64,000 bases of DNA from Mesotaenium endlicherianum (Eukaryota > Streptophyta > Zygnematophyceae > Zygnematales > Mesotaeniaceae), in the NCBI GenBank assembly GCA_009602735.1, contig WELA01006186.1:96515-160514 (forward strand). Direction: 5' to 3'. The position numbers were made by a program, and so were the translations under genes. Positions 1 to 11,800 of this stretch are shown piece after piece. Numbering within the stretch: the stretch's first letter is position 1; every line of letters begins with the position of its first letter. The notes below the pieces were generated by a model. It had not been told where the DNA came from. It was given only the letters and a program-made list of their open reading frames with translations, and made no database searches.

Positions 1-924
1 TGTCTTCTAACTCATGCAGCCCCTGACTCCCTCCAGTCTTGGGTCCCATGCTGGAATGTGAGGTGGCAGCACTATTTTCCCGTGCAAGTCTGCCAAGAAA
101 TTGTCTTCCTCGGCTCTGTCATTTAGCTGGTCCGTCATGTTGATGGTCATCCAGCGCCAGTCAGTGGACTGCAGAAAGAAAACAGGATCTGTCCTCTTCG
201 GAGTACAAAGGTACCAGTGTTCCGAAAGATCCAGCTGGCTGGTTTTCCTTGCCAAGAACTCCCAGCTTCTTCTCTCCACCTCGTTGTACATGGCCTTGAA
301 CCGATTGTGGAAAGAGGCATCCTAGAAGCTGTCTGCATCCATAGGGACCAGTCTAATGACCTTGTTTGTGCCCGAGATCCCTAGTTTTGGCACAGCTTCA
401 AATTTGTTCATCTGGGCCAGTGCCTTGGCCTCCCGGACTGTATTCCCTACCATCCTGGCATAGTCATGGTACAGTAGGAGCCCTGTGCTGACTTCTATGT
501 ACTTGTCAAAGTTTGGGGATGTCTCTTCCTCCCGCTGCAGTATGTTCTTCTGTGCCTCACTTCGGCTTCTCTGGGGATACTTGAAGGCTTCTTTCAGAAG
601 ATCAAAGCCCTTGCCCATCACCGTGTAACGATAGCTTTTGATTCTCCTCTGTTCCTCCTCAGCTTGCTGCCTCCACCTCTCCTCAGCTTCCCTAGCTTAT
701 CCTGCCTTTTTGACTTCTTTTGCAGCTTTTCTGTCATGCTCTTCCTACCTCAGCCTGGCTTGTACTTCCTCATCCTTCTTCTTCTGAGCCTCGCGCTGCA
801 GTCGGAGTCGCTCTGATTCTTGCAATGAGATGGAGGACGATTCGATGTCGCCGTGGAATTCCTTATACTCCGCCTGTGCCTCGTCTGCTCTTCTTTTCCT
901 CTTTAGTTCCGATTTCTGGGTCAT
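1..924 (-). pseudogene. aORF of GY-1 (type B), broken and cut by window edge
   Basis: This is the additional ORF of family A in the env position, downstream of pol. The start is set at the ATG whose reverse complement is at 922-924 (protein begins MTQKSELKRKRR), because this Met is shared with GY-6 and GY-7. It is directly preceded by a splice-acceptor-like CAG (926-928). Next come a Lys/Arg/Glu-rich coiled coil, then pieces of the conserved core: a tyrosine-rich start, LLLYHDYARMVG, VIRLVPMDADSF, SWEFLARKTSQL, DWRWMTIN and LPPHIPAWDPRL. Stops and frame changes near 310, 640 and 745 split it. No signal peptide or membrane segment is visible. Function unknown. Confidence 0.75.
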
Positions 925-1300
925 CCTGCTTAAACATAACACAATTGAGTTAATGAAGTTGTGATATAGTGCAGAATCATTGTGTATTTGACAGGTAAGA
1001 ACATAGTAGGAGAGTTTACAGGGTATGTAATACCTGGTGTAAGTAAGCGAAAAGTGAGAGTGTGCTTAAGAGAGAAGTGAGTGTGAGCGCAGTTGAGTGG
1101 GGAGAATGGATATGTAAAGACAATCGGCTGGTTTCCGAAATGTTATCCCACTCCCTCCAACATAAATTTTAAGGTAAGCCGCCTATCACAACTGTCACTT
1201 ACTGTCACCTACTGTCACTTTTTGTTACTAGCTGTCACTTTCGGGCACATTCCCTCCAACTTAAATAGAGAAAGGACCACCTATCACCTTCCCATGTCAA
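925..1300 (-). other. GY-1 pol-aORF spacer with two internal polypurine-tract copies
   Basis: No ORF of its own. On the minus strand it carries two copies of the element's polypurine motif, TTAAGTTGGAGGGA (reverse complement at 1,251-1,264) and TTATGTTGGAGGGA (1,152-1,165). It also has a short tandem array of a CTGTCACTTA-like decamer at about 1,189-1,240. Equivalent spacers occur in GY-3, GY-6, GY-7 and GY-8. Confidence 0.6.
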
Positions 1301-3893
1301 CTAAAATGACATTTCAAGAGGGGTCCCAGCCTCCCGAAGGTATAAACGTTTCAACGCCCCTTTGGCATTGGTCAAATGGTCCTTAAATTCCCAGGTGTCC
1401 CAAGAGGCATCATAACCCTTTCATCTGACCAGATATTTCATGACATATTTAGATGATCGACAAATAGAGCGAGCTTCCAAAATCTCACTCACCTCATATT
1501 CCTCAGGGTTTCCATCCTGGACAGCGGGGACCGGTCCCGGTTGGACAGGTGATACACCTGTGAACAGTGTGTCACCCTCGATGTATGGTTCTAGGAAAGA
1601 GACATCGAAGACTGGGTGACCCTTGTAGTCCGGTGACATGTTCAGTTTGTAAGCATTCTGACCGACACGGCGCACCACCGAATATGGACCGACCCAAACT
1701 GGACCAAGCTTTTTCTTGACTAAACCAGGGAGGTACAGGTGTTAAGAATGCAATTTGACCAAATCGCCCTTAGAAAATGTCAGTTTTCGACGGTGTTGAT
1801 TAGCATATTTTTGATGATTTTCTTGGGCTTTGTGCAGGTTCTGTTGGACTTCTGATTGGGTGTCAGCAAACTCCTGAGTTAATTGGAGAGACACCCGGTT
1901 GTCAATTCCGTCAGGTTGAATTAAAGACTCCTCTAGCACATTTCTAATTTTAAATTTTGGATTTGTCGCACACGCATGTACGTATTTGCCGTACGTATGA
2001 TATGTGAGAGTCAAAATTGTACATTAGAATACGCCGAAATACGGGAGTGTCGTTGATATAGACAGTTTATTAATCGAATATAATTCGGAGAATTGGTCCA
2101 CACAATTATTTTGTTGTATGATAATACGGAGTACTACAATATGTACAGCCGAACGAGCCTGTACGGGATTATTTTAAACTAGGAGCACATCTAAAGGAGA
2201 CTTGGAGACTCTACCCAGACTGAGTTCAAAAGGAGTCTTTCCCGTTGATGCATGCATCGCACTGTTGACCGCAAATTGAATTTGAGGCAACAGGTCATCC
2301 CAATTATCTTGTTTTTGGTTAACACATGTTCTCAGCACCTCTTGCAGAACTCGGTTAGTTCTCTCAGTCTCCCCATCAGTCTGAGGGTGGTTTGCTGTGC
2401 TAAGCAGCTGTTTGACTCCCATTAACCCCATGAAAGCTCTCCAGAAGTTAGAGGTAAATTGTGAGTTTCGGTCCGAGATGATACTGAAGGGTAGCCTATG
2501 TTGGCATACTACATGGTTGTAAAATTGTTTCGCAGATTGAGTGGAATCACCTTGACAGTGGTGGGGATGAAGTGACCATTTTTGTCAATTTATCCACTAC
2601 TACCAAGATAGTATCATGCCCGTTGGCAATTCTTGGTTGTGTTACCACCCAGTTCATGGATATTGTTTTCCATCGTCCAGCTGGGACGGGGAGTGGTCGC
2701 AATAGCCCTCCGGGTGGTATGTGTCTAGACTTGCTTTTCTGACACTGATCACAGGTTTTCACACATTTCAAGACCTCCCGAGGCAACCCTTCCCAGTGAA
2801 AATGTTATGCCAGTTTGCCAACAGTTTTGGCCTGCCCCAAATATCCACCCAGTATAATGTCATGTGCTTGACACAGTAAAGGTGACCTTATTTCCAAGTT
2901 ATTGGGAAATATCAACTTCAGCCTGCCTGAAGTGGTTTCAATTACCCAAATCCCTTTTTTTAGCTTATACTCGAGTGCATTAGCAGGACGCACACCATCA
3001 GTGGGATTGGACTCAAATGTTGGGTCAGAAAGGTAGGCTTTCTTAAGATGTTCAAGAAATGACTTTTTGACTTTTGATGAAGTAAGTGCACAAAGAACTT
3101 TATCTGCAGCATGCTGACTAAAGTTCCTTGTTTGCAAGTCAAGTCTTCTAGAGAGTGCATCAGCAGGATTCAACTTCCCTGGTTTGTAGTCGATCTGGAC
3201 TTGAAACTGATCCAGCATCTGGCTCCAGCGGTTCTCCCTCCTCAACAGCTTGGACTACTTTTGAAAGTGAGTCAGAGCTAGATGATCTGTAATCACCTTC
3301 AAAAATTTACTACGTAAGTATGTTCTCCACTGTTTGAGAACATGAATGATAGCCAGCAGCTCTTTATCATGTACAGAATAATTGGTCTCAGCTAGATTGT
3401 ATTTCATACTCATACAGCACAATGTGCCACTCCTGCTTCACCTTGCCATCCTTTGTGGTTTTGTCAGTAAGCTGCAACAAAATAGCACCCATGGCAAAGT
3501 CAGAAGCGTCAGTAACCACCTGCACGAGTTTGCTGGAGTCATACACAGCTAAGACTGGGGCAGAACAGAGAGCATCTTTAAGGGTCTAGAAAGCAGCTTG
3601 CTGCTCTTTCCTCACACATACCCTACGTTCTTCTTAGTAAGGTCAGTCAATTTACTGGCCTTCGTGGAATAATTCTCAATGAATCTCTTATAGTAGTTAG
3701 CTAACTCAAGGAAGGATCAAACTTCCGAGACAAACTGTGGTACTGGCCAGTCCCTTATTGTCTAGATTTTATTAAAATCCACATCGATGCCTTCCTCACT
3801 GATCATGTGTTCCAAGAATTCAATAGTTTCTTTGAGGAAATCACACTTGCTCATTTTAGCATATAATTGAATTTTTCTTAGAATGTCCATTAC
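1301..3893 (-). pseudogene. pol: pol 3' part of GY-1 (RT end, RNase H, integrase, chromodomain)
   Basis: From right to left: the end of reverse transcriptase, RNase H ([16 protein letters not shown], 3,470-3,530), integrase zinc-binding region (2,760-2,900), integrase core with the NHPQTDGETERTNR block near 2,350-2,400 (usual form DGQTERTNR), the integrase C-terminal domain and a chromodomain (1,310-1,680). The stop is at 1,301-1,303. The frame is broken many times, for example a stop in the chromodomain near 1,421 and several in RNase H. A foreign 242 bp insertion splits the integrase C-terminal region at 1,942-2,183. Neighbouring copies GY-6 and GY-8 show what the intact order was. Confidence 0.88.
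1942..2183. mobile_element. MITE-like non-autonomous DNA transposon insertion
   Basis: A 242 bp AT-rich stretch interrupts the GY-1 integrase reading, and homology to GY-6, GY-7 and GY-8 resumes exactly on the other side. It is flanked by a direct repeat AGCACAT (1,935-1,941 and 2,184-2,190). The ends are imperfect inverted repeats: left CTAATTTTAAA, right end read in reverse CTAGTTTAAAA. There is no coding capacity. An inner inverted motif TACGTA occurs twice near 1,980-2,000. The superfamily is not certain: the duplication is 7 bp, or 8 with one mismatch, and the 8 bp reading would suit hAT. Confidence 0.6.
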
Positions 3894-4642
3894 TGTAAGG
3901 TCATAGCTTTACGAAGTTCATTTTTGAGTTCTTTGAGAGTATGTTTTGATTGCACAAAAATATAGAGTGCATGTTTCTGGTCATTGTGATATAAAATTCA
4001 TTGAATTTGGTTGAGTAATGAGAGAGTTATGGATTTCCGAAGTTAAATTAGTTCTGAGGTCGGTGGACAACTCTCCTTAATTTGCGGTGAGCGCGGCCGT
4101 TGGATTGACCAACAGCGCCAAGCGATCTGGCCCGTTAGAGTGAGTTCAAACCTTCACGTAATTTTGGCTGACGCGGAGTGCCGACTAGGTCGATTTTCCA
4201 AGAAGTTTCGGATTAGCCTAGCGCGTCCTAGTAAGTACATTCTAAATATTTCGATGCAAGCATGTGGACGTCAAATGAGCCCGACACGTTGAATGAGACA
4301 GATCTGGCTACTCACGAATGTTCTGGAAGGGACGATTTGACAAGCACTTAGAAAATCCGTTGCTAAGCGGCCCTCTCGCCTAAAGAGGAGGACTTAGGTC
4401 AGAAAACTATAAATAGGCTTAACTTCCTCATTTCTTATCAATTTTCACTTCTGTAAATTTCTACGGGTTTGTAATGACGAGGCCTTTCATCTTAGTCCAT
4501 TTGTGACTACTTTCTTGCTACTCAAAATGTTGAGTAATTTTCCTAAGCTTTCTTAGTAATATGCCGCTGCACTCTTTAGTATGATTGCAACTAGTTCTTT
4601 TCCTCGTCACTACGCTTCCACTATGGCACTCTGTCCCTTCCA
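3894..4642 (+). repeat. 5' LTR of GY-2 (family B)
   Basis: Starts TGTAAGGTCAT and ends CCTTCCA, 749 bp. It matches the solo LTR at 54,447-55,138 over its length and the deleted 3' LTR at 21,044-21,119 at both ends. A TATA box TATAAATA lies at 4,409-4,416, upstream of a pyrimidine-rich stretch, so the transcript should start near 4,440. Confidence 0.85.
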
Positions 4643-4643
4643 T

Positions 4644-4656
4644 TAGGTATTGAAGC
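4644..4656 (+). promoter_or_regulatory. Primer-binding site of GY-2
   Basis: Two bases after the LTR end the sequence reads AGGTATTGAAGC, a mutated form of TGGTATCGAAGC/TGGTATCAGAGC, complementary to the 3' end of initiator Met-tRNA. The position right after the LTR supports it. The mismatches fit an old copy. Confidence 0.55.
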
Positions 4657-4733
4657 TGGGCTAGTTTGCATGTTATATTATAGAGTCGCAGTCGGCAGCG
4701 GGAGGAGGCGAACATGTTGAGCACGGCGAGAGC

Positions 4734-5666
4734 GTGGAGCAGCAGGCAGCGCCCACCATGACCAGAGCGCAACAAGAGATGCAGGCATTGCTAAGGCAAA
4801 TGGCAAATGCATTTAGAAGAGAAGTCTACACCCAACTTCAAAAAAATACGTGCGCGGAGGTGGAGAGGATGGTGCGAGTTGTCGTGGGGAACGTCGCTTC
4901 GACGAGTTCGACACCTGCACCTGCGATACCACCAATCCATATTTAACCAATGGTGCAACCGGTTATTCCACCCGCAACGAGAGTGCATGCACCTAAGCCA
5001 GAAGTGTATATTGGAGAGCGTGGATCACCGCCTGTTCATCAATGGATTTTTGGAGTGAAGAAGTTTATGGAGTATTCTGCGCTCACGCCCGACAGGCAGG
5101 TTGCCTTTGTGCTTACTTTGCTGATGAAGAGTGTTGGAGCTTGGTATGAGCGAGAGAAGCAGTTGTATGGAGTTCCTGCTACTGTTGATCAGCTCTTTGA
5201 AGGCTTGAAGAGGCAATTTCAACCTATTGCACCCGAGGCTACCGCTCGAGATCCATTGGTGCGCCTTCGTCAACGAACAAGCGTCCAAGAGTATGTATCG
5301 CGCTTCAACGAGCTGGTGCTTCAGTGTCCATCCATGCACGAGTAGGAGATGATGGACAAGTTCAAGAGGGGACTCAAGCCAACTGTGGCCAAGGAAGTGG
5401 CACTCAAGGACCCTACCAATCTTGGAGAAATGATGGCATTGGCGACAAAAGTTGACGCTGTGGAGTATAGTCAGAGGCAGTGGGACAACCACAATTGTGG
5501 AGGACATCAACTCTTTGGATCTCAAGCGCCAAGCACAAGTGTTCAAGGTCCAGTACCTATGGAGTTGGGACTTGTTCAGAACCAGCGCAGGCAGCAGAAT
5601 TCCAAGCCGAGAGGACCCTGCTATAACTGTGGCAAGCTTGGGCATTGGCTCAAGACTATTGTGTGA
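4734..5666 (+). pseudogene. gag: gag of GY-2 (family B)
   Basis: Structural protein of the virus-like particle. The start is the ATG at 4,734 (MEQQAAPTMTRAQQEM), the first after the primer-binding site. The retrotransposon gag domain is seen as WIFGVKKFMEYSAL, GAWYEREKQL and LKRQFQPIAP, then VQEYVSRFNELVLQCP and KFKRGLKPTVAKEVALKDP. It is followed by a zinc knuckle CYNCGKLGHWLK whose last Cys is lost by a frame change (5,630-5,666). In-frame stops near 4,944 and 5,343 break it into three pieces. It shares the order and several motifs with the GY-4 gag, so the two families are related. Confidence 0.8.
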
Positions 5667-6655
5667 AGGCGATGCAACCTCAACAACAGGAAAAAGGAGG
5701 ACGCCTGTAAGTCGTTCTGGGGTGTCTACAGGCGTGAAGAAGGAAACTTACAAGGAGGTTATTCCCATGAGCCTGCCGAGAAGCAAAAGACGAGATGTTG
5801 ACAAGCCTATTATCGTGGAAGGAGTAGTCGACAGCAACAAGGCAAAGTGTATGGTCGACAGTGGCGCAAGTGCAACCTTTGTGCACAAGAAGCTGGTGAA
5901 AGAGTGGCAAATCCCTGTGCAAAAGCATTATGAGCCTAAGGAGGCAATTTTGGCAAATGGGCAGAGACTCAAGTGTGGTGCACCTACGAAAACTATTAAC
6001 GTGGAAGTAGCGGGGCACCAGAGTAATGAAGTTATGGAGCAGGCAGAGTTAGGTCACCATGAGGTGATAAAGCCAACCCTCAAGTACAGTGGAGCACAGG
6101 ACAAGTGAAGGTCCAAGGGCGTAAAAGGTCAAATGGAGACAGCGAAACAAGTGGAGGTAGATACGACCACAAATAATTGTCTTTTGTCGAGCCTGCAAGT
6201 TAAAAGCTATGCAGGGCAAATCAGGTGAAGGAGATGTACCTTGTTTCGGTGGCCCTGGCCTGGTCATCGGATGGAGCAAGCGTGAATCCTAAAAGCCTGG
6301 ACGACCTCGCTTCGCCAGAGGAGCAAGTAGTGTGTCTGATCCCCTTGCTCAGAAGGAGCAGAGCCCAACTGCTCAAGAGATGAAGAAGCCTGCTGAGATG
6401 CCTGTCCAAATTAAGGCGCTGTTGGAGGAGTTCAAGTGCGTGTTTCCTTAGAAGCTACCTACAGGATTTACCTCCACAGAGAGCTATGAAGCACACGATC
6501 AAGTTGGAACCAGGGAGCAAGCCACCAGTGAGACTCGCCTATCGACAATCGTTTGCGGAGTTGGATGAGTTGAAGAAGCAGCTAACAGAGTTATTGGAGA
6601 AGGCATTCATCCGACCCAGAGAGTCTCCATTTGCAGCGCCAGTCTTATTTGTGAA
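5667..6655 (+). pseudogene. pol: Protease and reverse transcriptase N-terminus of GY-2
   Basis: An aspartic protease is seen at 5,800-5,920 with the catalytic motif CMVDSGASATFVHKKLV (DSGA intact). A decayed linker follows. The reverse transcriptase N-terminal signature begins at 6,486: HTIKLEPGSKPPVRLAYR, then LDELKKQLTELLEKAFIRP and SPFAAPVLFV. It ends abruptly in the FV(K)K motif at 6,655 where GY-3 begins. Stops in the linker (for example near 6,106 and 6,450) show it is dead. The catalytic part of reverse transcriptase is not present anywhere in the window for this copy. Confidence 0.8.
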
Positions 6656-7373
6656 TGTAATAAATCAGTATATTGGTTGATATAATACTCATTTAAATAT
6701 AATAGTTAATTAAGTTCAGCAGGCTGAACTTCATGTGGTATTGAATCTGCTGGACTTTATACGATAATCAGTTTAAGGACTCAGCCGGGGGCAGCAGGCT
6801 GAAGTCAACTCAAGTCAGCTTGCTGACTCATTCTTTGACAGCCAGTTGACTTCCGTACTCGGTAGCAGCGAACTGCCTCGATATGCATCTAAGTGTGATA
6901 CGCTAGATGAATGGCCAAATGACATCCCTATATGGATGGCGATTCGTGATGACGGGAGATGGCGGTGGATTTGGTTAACCGAGGTCCTACCAACGTGATT
7001 AACTCCCGGGTAGGCGGTGCCATCGCACTGACCGTCGAACAGTAAACTCATTCCATGTACATACGCTAGGCGTTGCTCTCGAGTCCGGCATTCGAAAACG
7101 AGGCCAACTCTCTTGTACAATTTACTGTGAGGGATCTGAATCCAAGGCGAGAAGCCATTGATACGCACTGTCTTCCAACCTTGCTTATGTATGAGTTTAC
7201 TGATTGCATTGTTGATGCTAGTTTACTTGCATTTGACTTACGAGTATTATTCACTGCTAGTGTGTTGTCCTTTGCTGTTAAATCAAATAACGAAAAACAC
7301 CATAAAGATTACTTGTTGATATAAAGATCTTTATTAATTGTTAATCGCCTATTTGGTAAGTCGGTTTATTTCA
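6656..7373 (+). repeat. 5' LTR of GY-3 (family A)
   Basis: 718 bp, starting TGTAATAAATCAG and ending TTTATTTCA. It is collinear with the LTRs of GY-6, 7, 8 and 11. Near the 3' end it carries the family palindrome with TATAAAGATC and a splice-donor-like GTAAGT at 7,356-7,361. The primer-binding site TGGTATCGG follows at 7,375. Confidence 0.9.
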
Positions 7374-7407
7374 GTGGTATCGGACTTGTTATCACAATCT
7401 TCTTTGT

Positions 7408-8886
7408 ATGGTAAGGACAAGGTCTCAAACTAGCAACTCCCGAGACATGGAGAACTAGGATAAAGAGAATGTCAAAAACCACGCGGAAAGCCATGTAGCG
7501 AGAGCCCGTACCTATTCTGAAGCAGTGGTAGATACTGCAGCTAGAGAGGCTGCAGATGAGGCAGCTGCTATTGCCGCAGTCGCGGCACAGCAAGCTGAGG
7601 AGGAGAGAGCCAGATTAGAAGCTGAACAATTAGCAAAGGCCTCTGAAGATACAAAAAGGAGGGAAGGACAGCTAGCTGACGAGCGCACTGTTGAAGAACT
7701 TATGGCATCAAGGGCCAATGTTTTGAACCCACCTCCTGCTGGACAACTCAATGTACCCCTAGGTCAAACACGTGACCGGCTGAATGCGGCAGGAATTGCT
7801 GCTGCAGGAGAGAGAGGGACTGTTGAGGACACTACTCAGCAAGTAGATGCCACTGCTCCTGCTGCATTAGGTAGACTCCCACCCCAGAGTGTAGACTTGG
7901 GAGCATTGTTCGATCAGATGCAGTCGCAAATGTCGACCATGGATCAGTCCCAACAGGAGGACAAAAGAATCATAATGTCTCTACTGCGAGACAGAGACCA
8001 ACTGGGTTCTCAAACCACTGGTGCTGGTGGCAGAGAGCCTAGTAAGCCCAAGCCAAAACCTCCCCAGGACTATGATCCTGTGGGAAACAGAACATATTAC
8101 CTGATCAAGTTTCTCGCGGATGTTGAGCAGTGGCTGGAGAATTACCCGGAACTACAAGATGACGAGAAGGTCAGGCACATCGGTGCGCTACTGAAAGGCA
8201 GTGCCGTAGACTGGTGGCTTTACTGGAAAGGAGAGCGTAAGGCTCGGCAACTCGGTGACCCTACGTGGGTAGAGTTTGTCGAGAAGTTGCATGAGAAGTT
8301 TGATGTCATCAACCAGCAGGAGAAAGCTATCTATGCGATGATCTCCCTCACACTGAACCAGACCACTTCAGTTGCTGAGTTTGCTCAAAAGTTCCAGGAG
8401 AACATGATGCAGCAGCCAGACTTGCCAGAACGGTATAGGATAGCATACTTCACGTATGGCTTGAAATCCGAAGTCTCTGGTCAGTTTGCTGAGAAGAAGT
8501 ATGAGAAATTGGCTGACTTGATCCAGGATGCTGATGCCTAGCATCAGCAACAATTCACTCACAAGCACCAGAGTAATGCTTTGGTGTCTAAGATTGTCAA
8601 AAAGCCCCACAATTCCTACAATGCAATTGAAGGAGACCAGGCTGAGGATAATCAGGGTGATGAATATGAGTATAAGTATAATGCTACACAGTCTAGAGGT
8701 AGAGGTGGTTTCTCTCGAGGCGGTTATGGAAGAGGTGGTGGTAGGACTAAGCCGAGACCAGCCTCAGCAAAATCTGCTGGCTTCCATTGCCAGCAGACGG
8801 GTCACTTCAGAGAGCAGTGTCCAGTCAAGCACCTCCCAAAGGTCGAGAGAAAAGACCAGCCTTTAAAAGACAGCAACAGTCACTAA
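7408..8886 (+). pseudogene. gag: gag of GY-3 (family A)
   Basis: The start is the ATG at 7,408 (MVRTRSQTSNSR), identical to GY-7 and GY-11. An Ala/Glu-rich coiled coil (about residues 45-90) is followed by the gag domain (LIKFLADVEQWLENYPEL, then WVEFVEKLHEKFDVI), an RGG-rich basic stretch and a zinc knuckle. The knuckle's first Cys is replaced (GFHCQQTGHFREQC). Two nonsense changes interrupt one reading frame: codon 17 (TAG at 7,456-7,458, Gln in relatives) and a Trp-to-TAG near 8,539. The slippery heptamer TTTAAAA at 8,862-8,868 leads into the pol frame. Confidence 0.88.
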
Positions 8887-11800
8887 TCCAGTCTACTGAC
8901 TGTGAGGATGCTAGAGATAGTGAGTCGTCACTACTTGCCCTCGGAGCAGGTATTATGTGTCCTGCTGAATTGGATTCACTATGCATGCCTGATAACCAGA
9001 TAAAGGAGGCCATCAGCAATATAGACATCCAGAGAGTGCACACTCTGGATCCTCTTGTTCCACCTGATGTCCTATATGTTTTTGCTAAGTCAGGAGAACA
9101 ATGCGAAAGTGAGGAGAAGACAATCCCCCTATCCTACTGCATTGCATGATTGTAGGTAGGAAGGTGAGAGCATTTGTTGACAAAGGGACGTCACATACTT
9201 TTATCTATAAGGACTTAGTTAAGCGGCTAAGGCTGCCTGCTGTCACCCAAGGGAATATAAAAATCTTCCTCGGAGATGCCTCAAGTATCCCGGGAGGAAT
9301 TACAACCAAGCCTATTGAGGTCCAGTAAGGTTCTGGCATTGCAGTTCTAACTGAAACGCTAACATTTGAGGTACTCAACACTGGCTTCTATGATCTCGTG
9401 CTAGGCAGGTCCTGGCTTAATAGACATCAAGCTGAATTGTGTTGGAGCAGAGATACAGCTAAAGTGAGAGGAGCCAGTGATGGGCAGACTAACTTGGCAC
9501 CCACCAGTGCTCTTCCTCTTGTCCTGTGTGGATGGCAAATGAAGGAAAAGAAGAGGCTTCCAGAAGGATGCAAGTTGCTGAATGCAATGGAGTTTGTCAA
9601 AAGCTGGAACCAGACGGAAGACAGAATGTTCTGTCTGCTGCTAAGAGAGGTACCTCCTCAACCTGAAGGAGTGTTGGAGAAAAAGGTAAGCCCTATGGAG
9701 CACTCTACTGCTGCAAAATTGTTTGCTCAGTACACGAATATATTTATTATGCCTCCAGGACTAACACCTAAGAGGGAAGTAGATCATATGATTGATTTCT
9801 TACCTGGGAGTCAGCCACCCTGGCAACGCACTTATGGCTTGTCTTATGTGGAGAGCGAGGAGTTGAAAACACAGATTGCAGAGGTTGAGGAAAATGGTTA
9901 TATTTCCCCCAATAAATCACCTTACGGCGCACCCAACCAATTTGTTATGAAAAAGGATGGCAGTATGCGAAAGTGTGTGGATTACAGAGCCCTGAACAGA
10001 ATTACAGTATAGAACAAGTATGCTTTACCCAGGATCGAGGACTTGCTTGATACCCTCTCTGGTGCTAAGGTGTTCAGTAAGATAGATCTCAAGAGTGATT
10101 ATCATCAAATCAGAATTGCTGAGGGGGATGAACACAAGATTGCCTTCCGCACACGTGATGGACATTATGAGTTCAACGTGATGCCATTTGGACTGACTAA
10201 TGCCCCTGCGACCTACATGGGTGCTATGACTGACATTTACAGACCTTATTTGGATAAGTTTGTGCAAGTTTTCCTGGATAATATTTTAATTTTCTCTAAA
10301 GATGAAGCTCAGCACGTTGACCACTTAAAGACAGTCATGGACACTCTGAGAAGAAATCACTCATATGCTAAAATGAGCAAGTGTGATTTCTTTAAGGAAA
10401 GTATTGAATTTTTAGGCCACGTTGTCAGTAAAAAGGGCATCAGTGTGGATCCTAAGAAAGTCCAGACTAGAAGGGACTGGCCTATACCACAGTCTGTCTC
10501 TGAAGTTAGATCCTTCCTCGGGTTGGCTAACTACTATAAGAGATTTATTGAGAATTATTCTGCAAAGGTCAGTAAACTGACTGACCTTACTAAGAAAGAC
10601 ATAGGGTATGTGGGGGGGGAAGAGCAGCATGCTGCCTTCTAGACCTTTAAAGATGCTCTTTGTTCTGCCCAAGTGCTAGCCGTGTATGACCCCAACAAAC
10701 CGGTGCAGGTGGTTACTGATTTCTTTGACTTTGCCATGGGTGCTATTTTGTTGCAGCCTGCTGACAAAACCACAAAGGATGGTAAGGTACGGCAGGAGGG
10801 GCACCCTGTGTTGTAAGAGTATGAAATTTAAACCAGCGAACATTCATTACTCAGTGCATGATAAAGAGCTGCTTGCTATCGTTCATGTGCTCAAACGGTA
10901 GAGAGCATACTTACATGGTAAAGCTTTTAAGGTGATTACAGATCATCTAGCTCTGACTCACTTTCAGAAGAAGTCCACGCTGTTGAGGAGGGAGAACCGC
11001 TGGAGCCAGATGCTAGAGCAGTTTCAAGTCCAGATCGACTACAAACCAGGGAAGTTAAATCCTGCTGATGCACTCTCTACAAGACCTGACTTGCAAGAAA
11101 GGAACTTTAGTCAGCATGCTGTAGATAAAGTCCTGTGTGCACTCACTTCATTGAAGGTGAATAAGTCCTTCCTTGAACGACTTGGAAAAGCCTACCTTTC
11201 TGACCCAACATTTGAGCCCAACCCCACTACTGGTGTGTGTCGTGCTACTGCACTCGGGTTCAAGCTTAAGGGAGGGGTCTAGGTGACTGAAACCACTTCA
11301 GGCAGGCTGAAGCTGGTCATTCCTAATAACTTGGAAATAAGGTCCCTTTTATTGAGTCAAGCCCATGACAATATACTGGGTGGACATTTGGGGCAGGCCA
11401 AGACTGTTGGCAAACTAGCACAACATTATCATTGGGAGGGATTACCTAGGGAGGTCTTGAAATACGTCAAATCCTGTGACCAGTGTCAAAAGAACAAGTC
11501 TAGGCACACACCACCGGGGGTCCTCTTACAACCGCTGCCCATCCCAGCTGCCCGCTGGGAAACTATATCCATGGACTGGGTGGTCACACTGCCACGAACT
11601 GCCAATGGGCATGATTCGATACTGGTAGTCGTGGATAAACTGACAAAAATGGTCATTTTTATCCCCACAACTGTCAAAGTGACTGCACTCGAAACAGCGA
11701 GACAGTTCTACAACCATGTAGTATGCCAACATGGGCTACCCTCTAATATAATCTCAGACAGAGACTCAAAATTTACCTCTAAGTTCTCGAGAGCTTTAAT

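Larger units (their letters stand above)
1..3893 (-). mobile_element. GY-1, family A Ty3/gypsy chromovirus, 3' half (outermost of left nest)
   Basis: Reading right to left this segment holds the reverse transcriptase/RNase H end, integrase, chromodomain, spacer and aORF of a family A element. Its 3' LTR lies beyond the left window edge. It is interrupted at 3,893 by GY-2 and resumes at 21,120 in mid reverse transcriptase. The five bases ATTAC at 3,889-3,893 and 21,120-21,124 are the target duplication of GY-2. Many stops and frameshifts make it an old, dead copy. The gag and 5' LTR are absent because homology stops at 22,240, inside protease. Confidence 0.9.
3894..6655 (+). mobile_element. 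GY-2, family B Ty3/gypsy element, 5' part
   Basis: The segment runs from the 5' LTR to the start of reverse transcriptase, where GY-3 begins at 6,656. The last trace of GY-2 is a chromodomain and 3' LTR at 20,874-21,119. The target duplication ATTAC on both sides (3,889-3,893 and 21,120-21,124) and precise resumption of GY-1 reverse transcriptase fix the outer borders as 3,894-21,119. Most of GY-2 reverse transcriptase, RNase H and integrase is missing, probably lost in the same deletion that removed the 3' LTR of GY-3. Confidence 0.88.

Noticed and set aside
1189-1240. CTGTCACTTA-like repeats as a CRISPR array
   Set aside because: Ten-base units are directly adjacent without spacers, inside a eukaryotic retroelement spacer.
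5025-5645. 206-codon minus-strand frame opposite GY-2 gag
   Set aside because: It is a shadow of the gag coding strand with no domain, and gag itself is clear on the plus strand.
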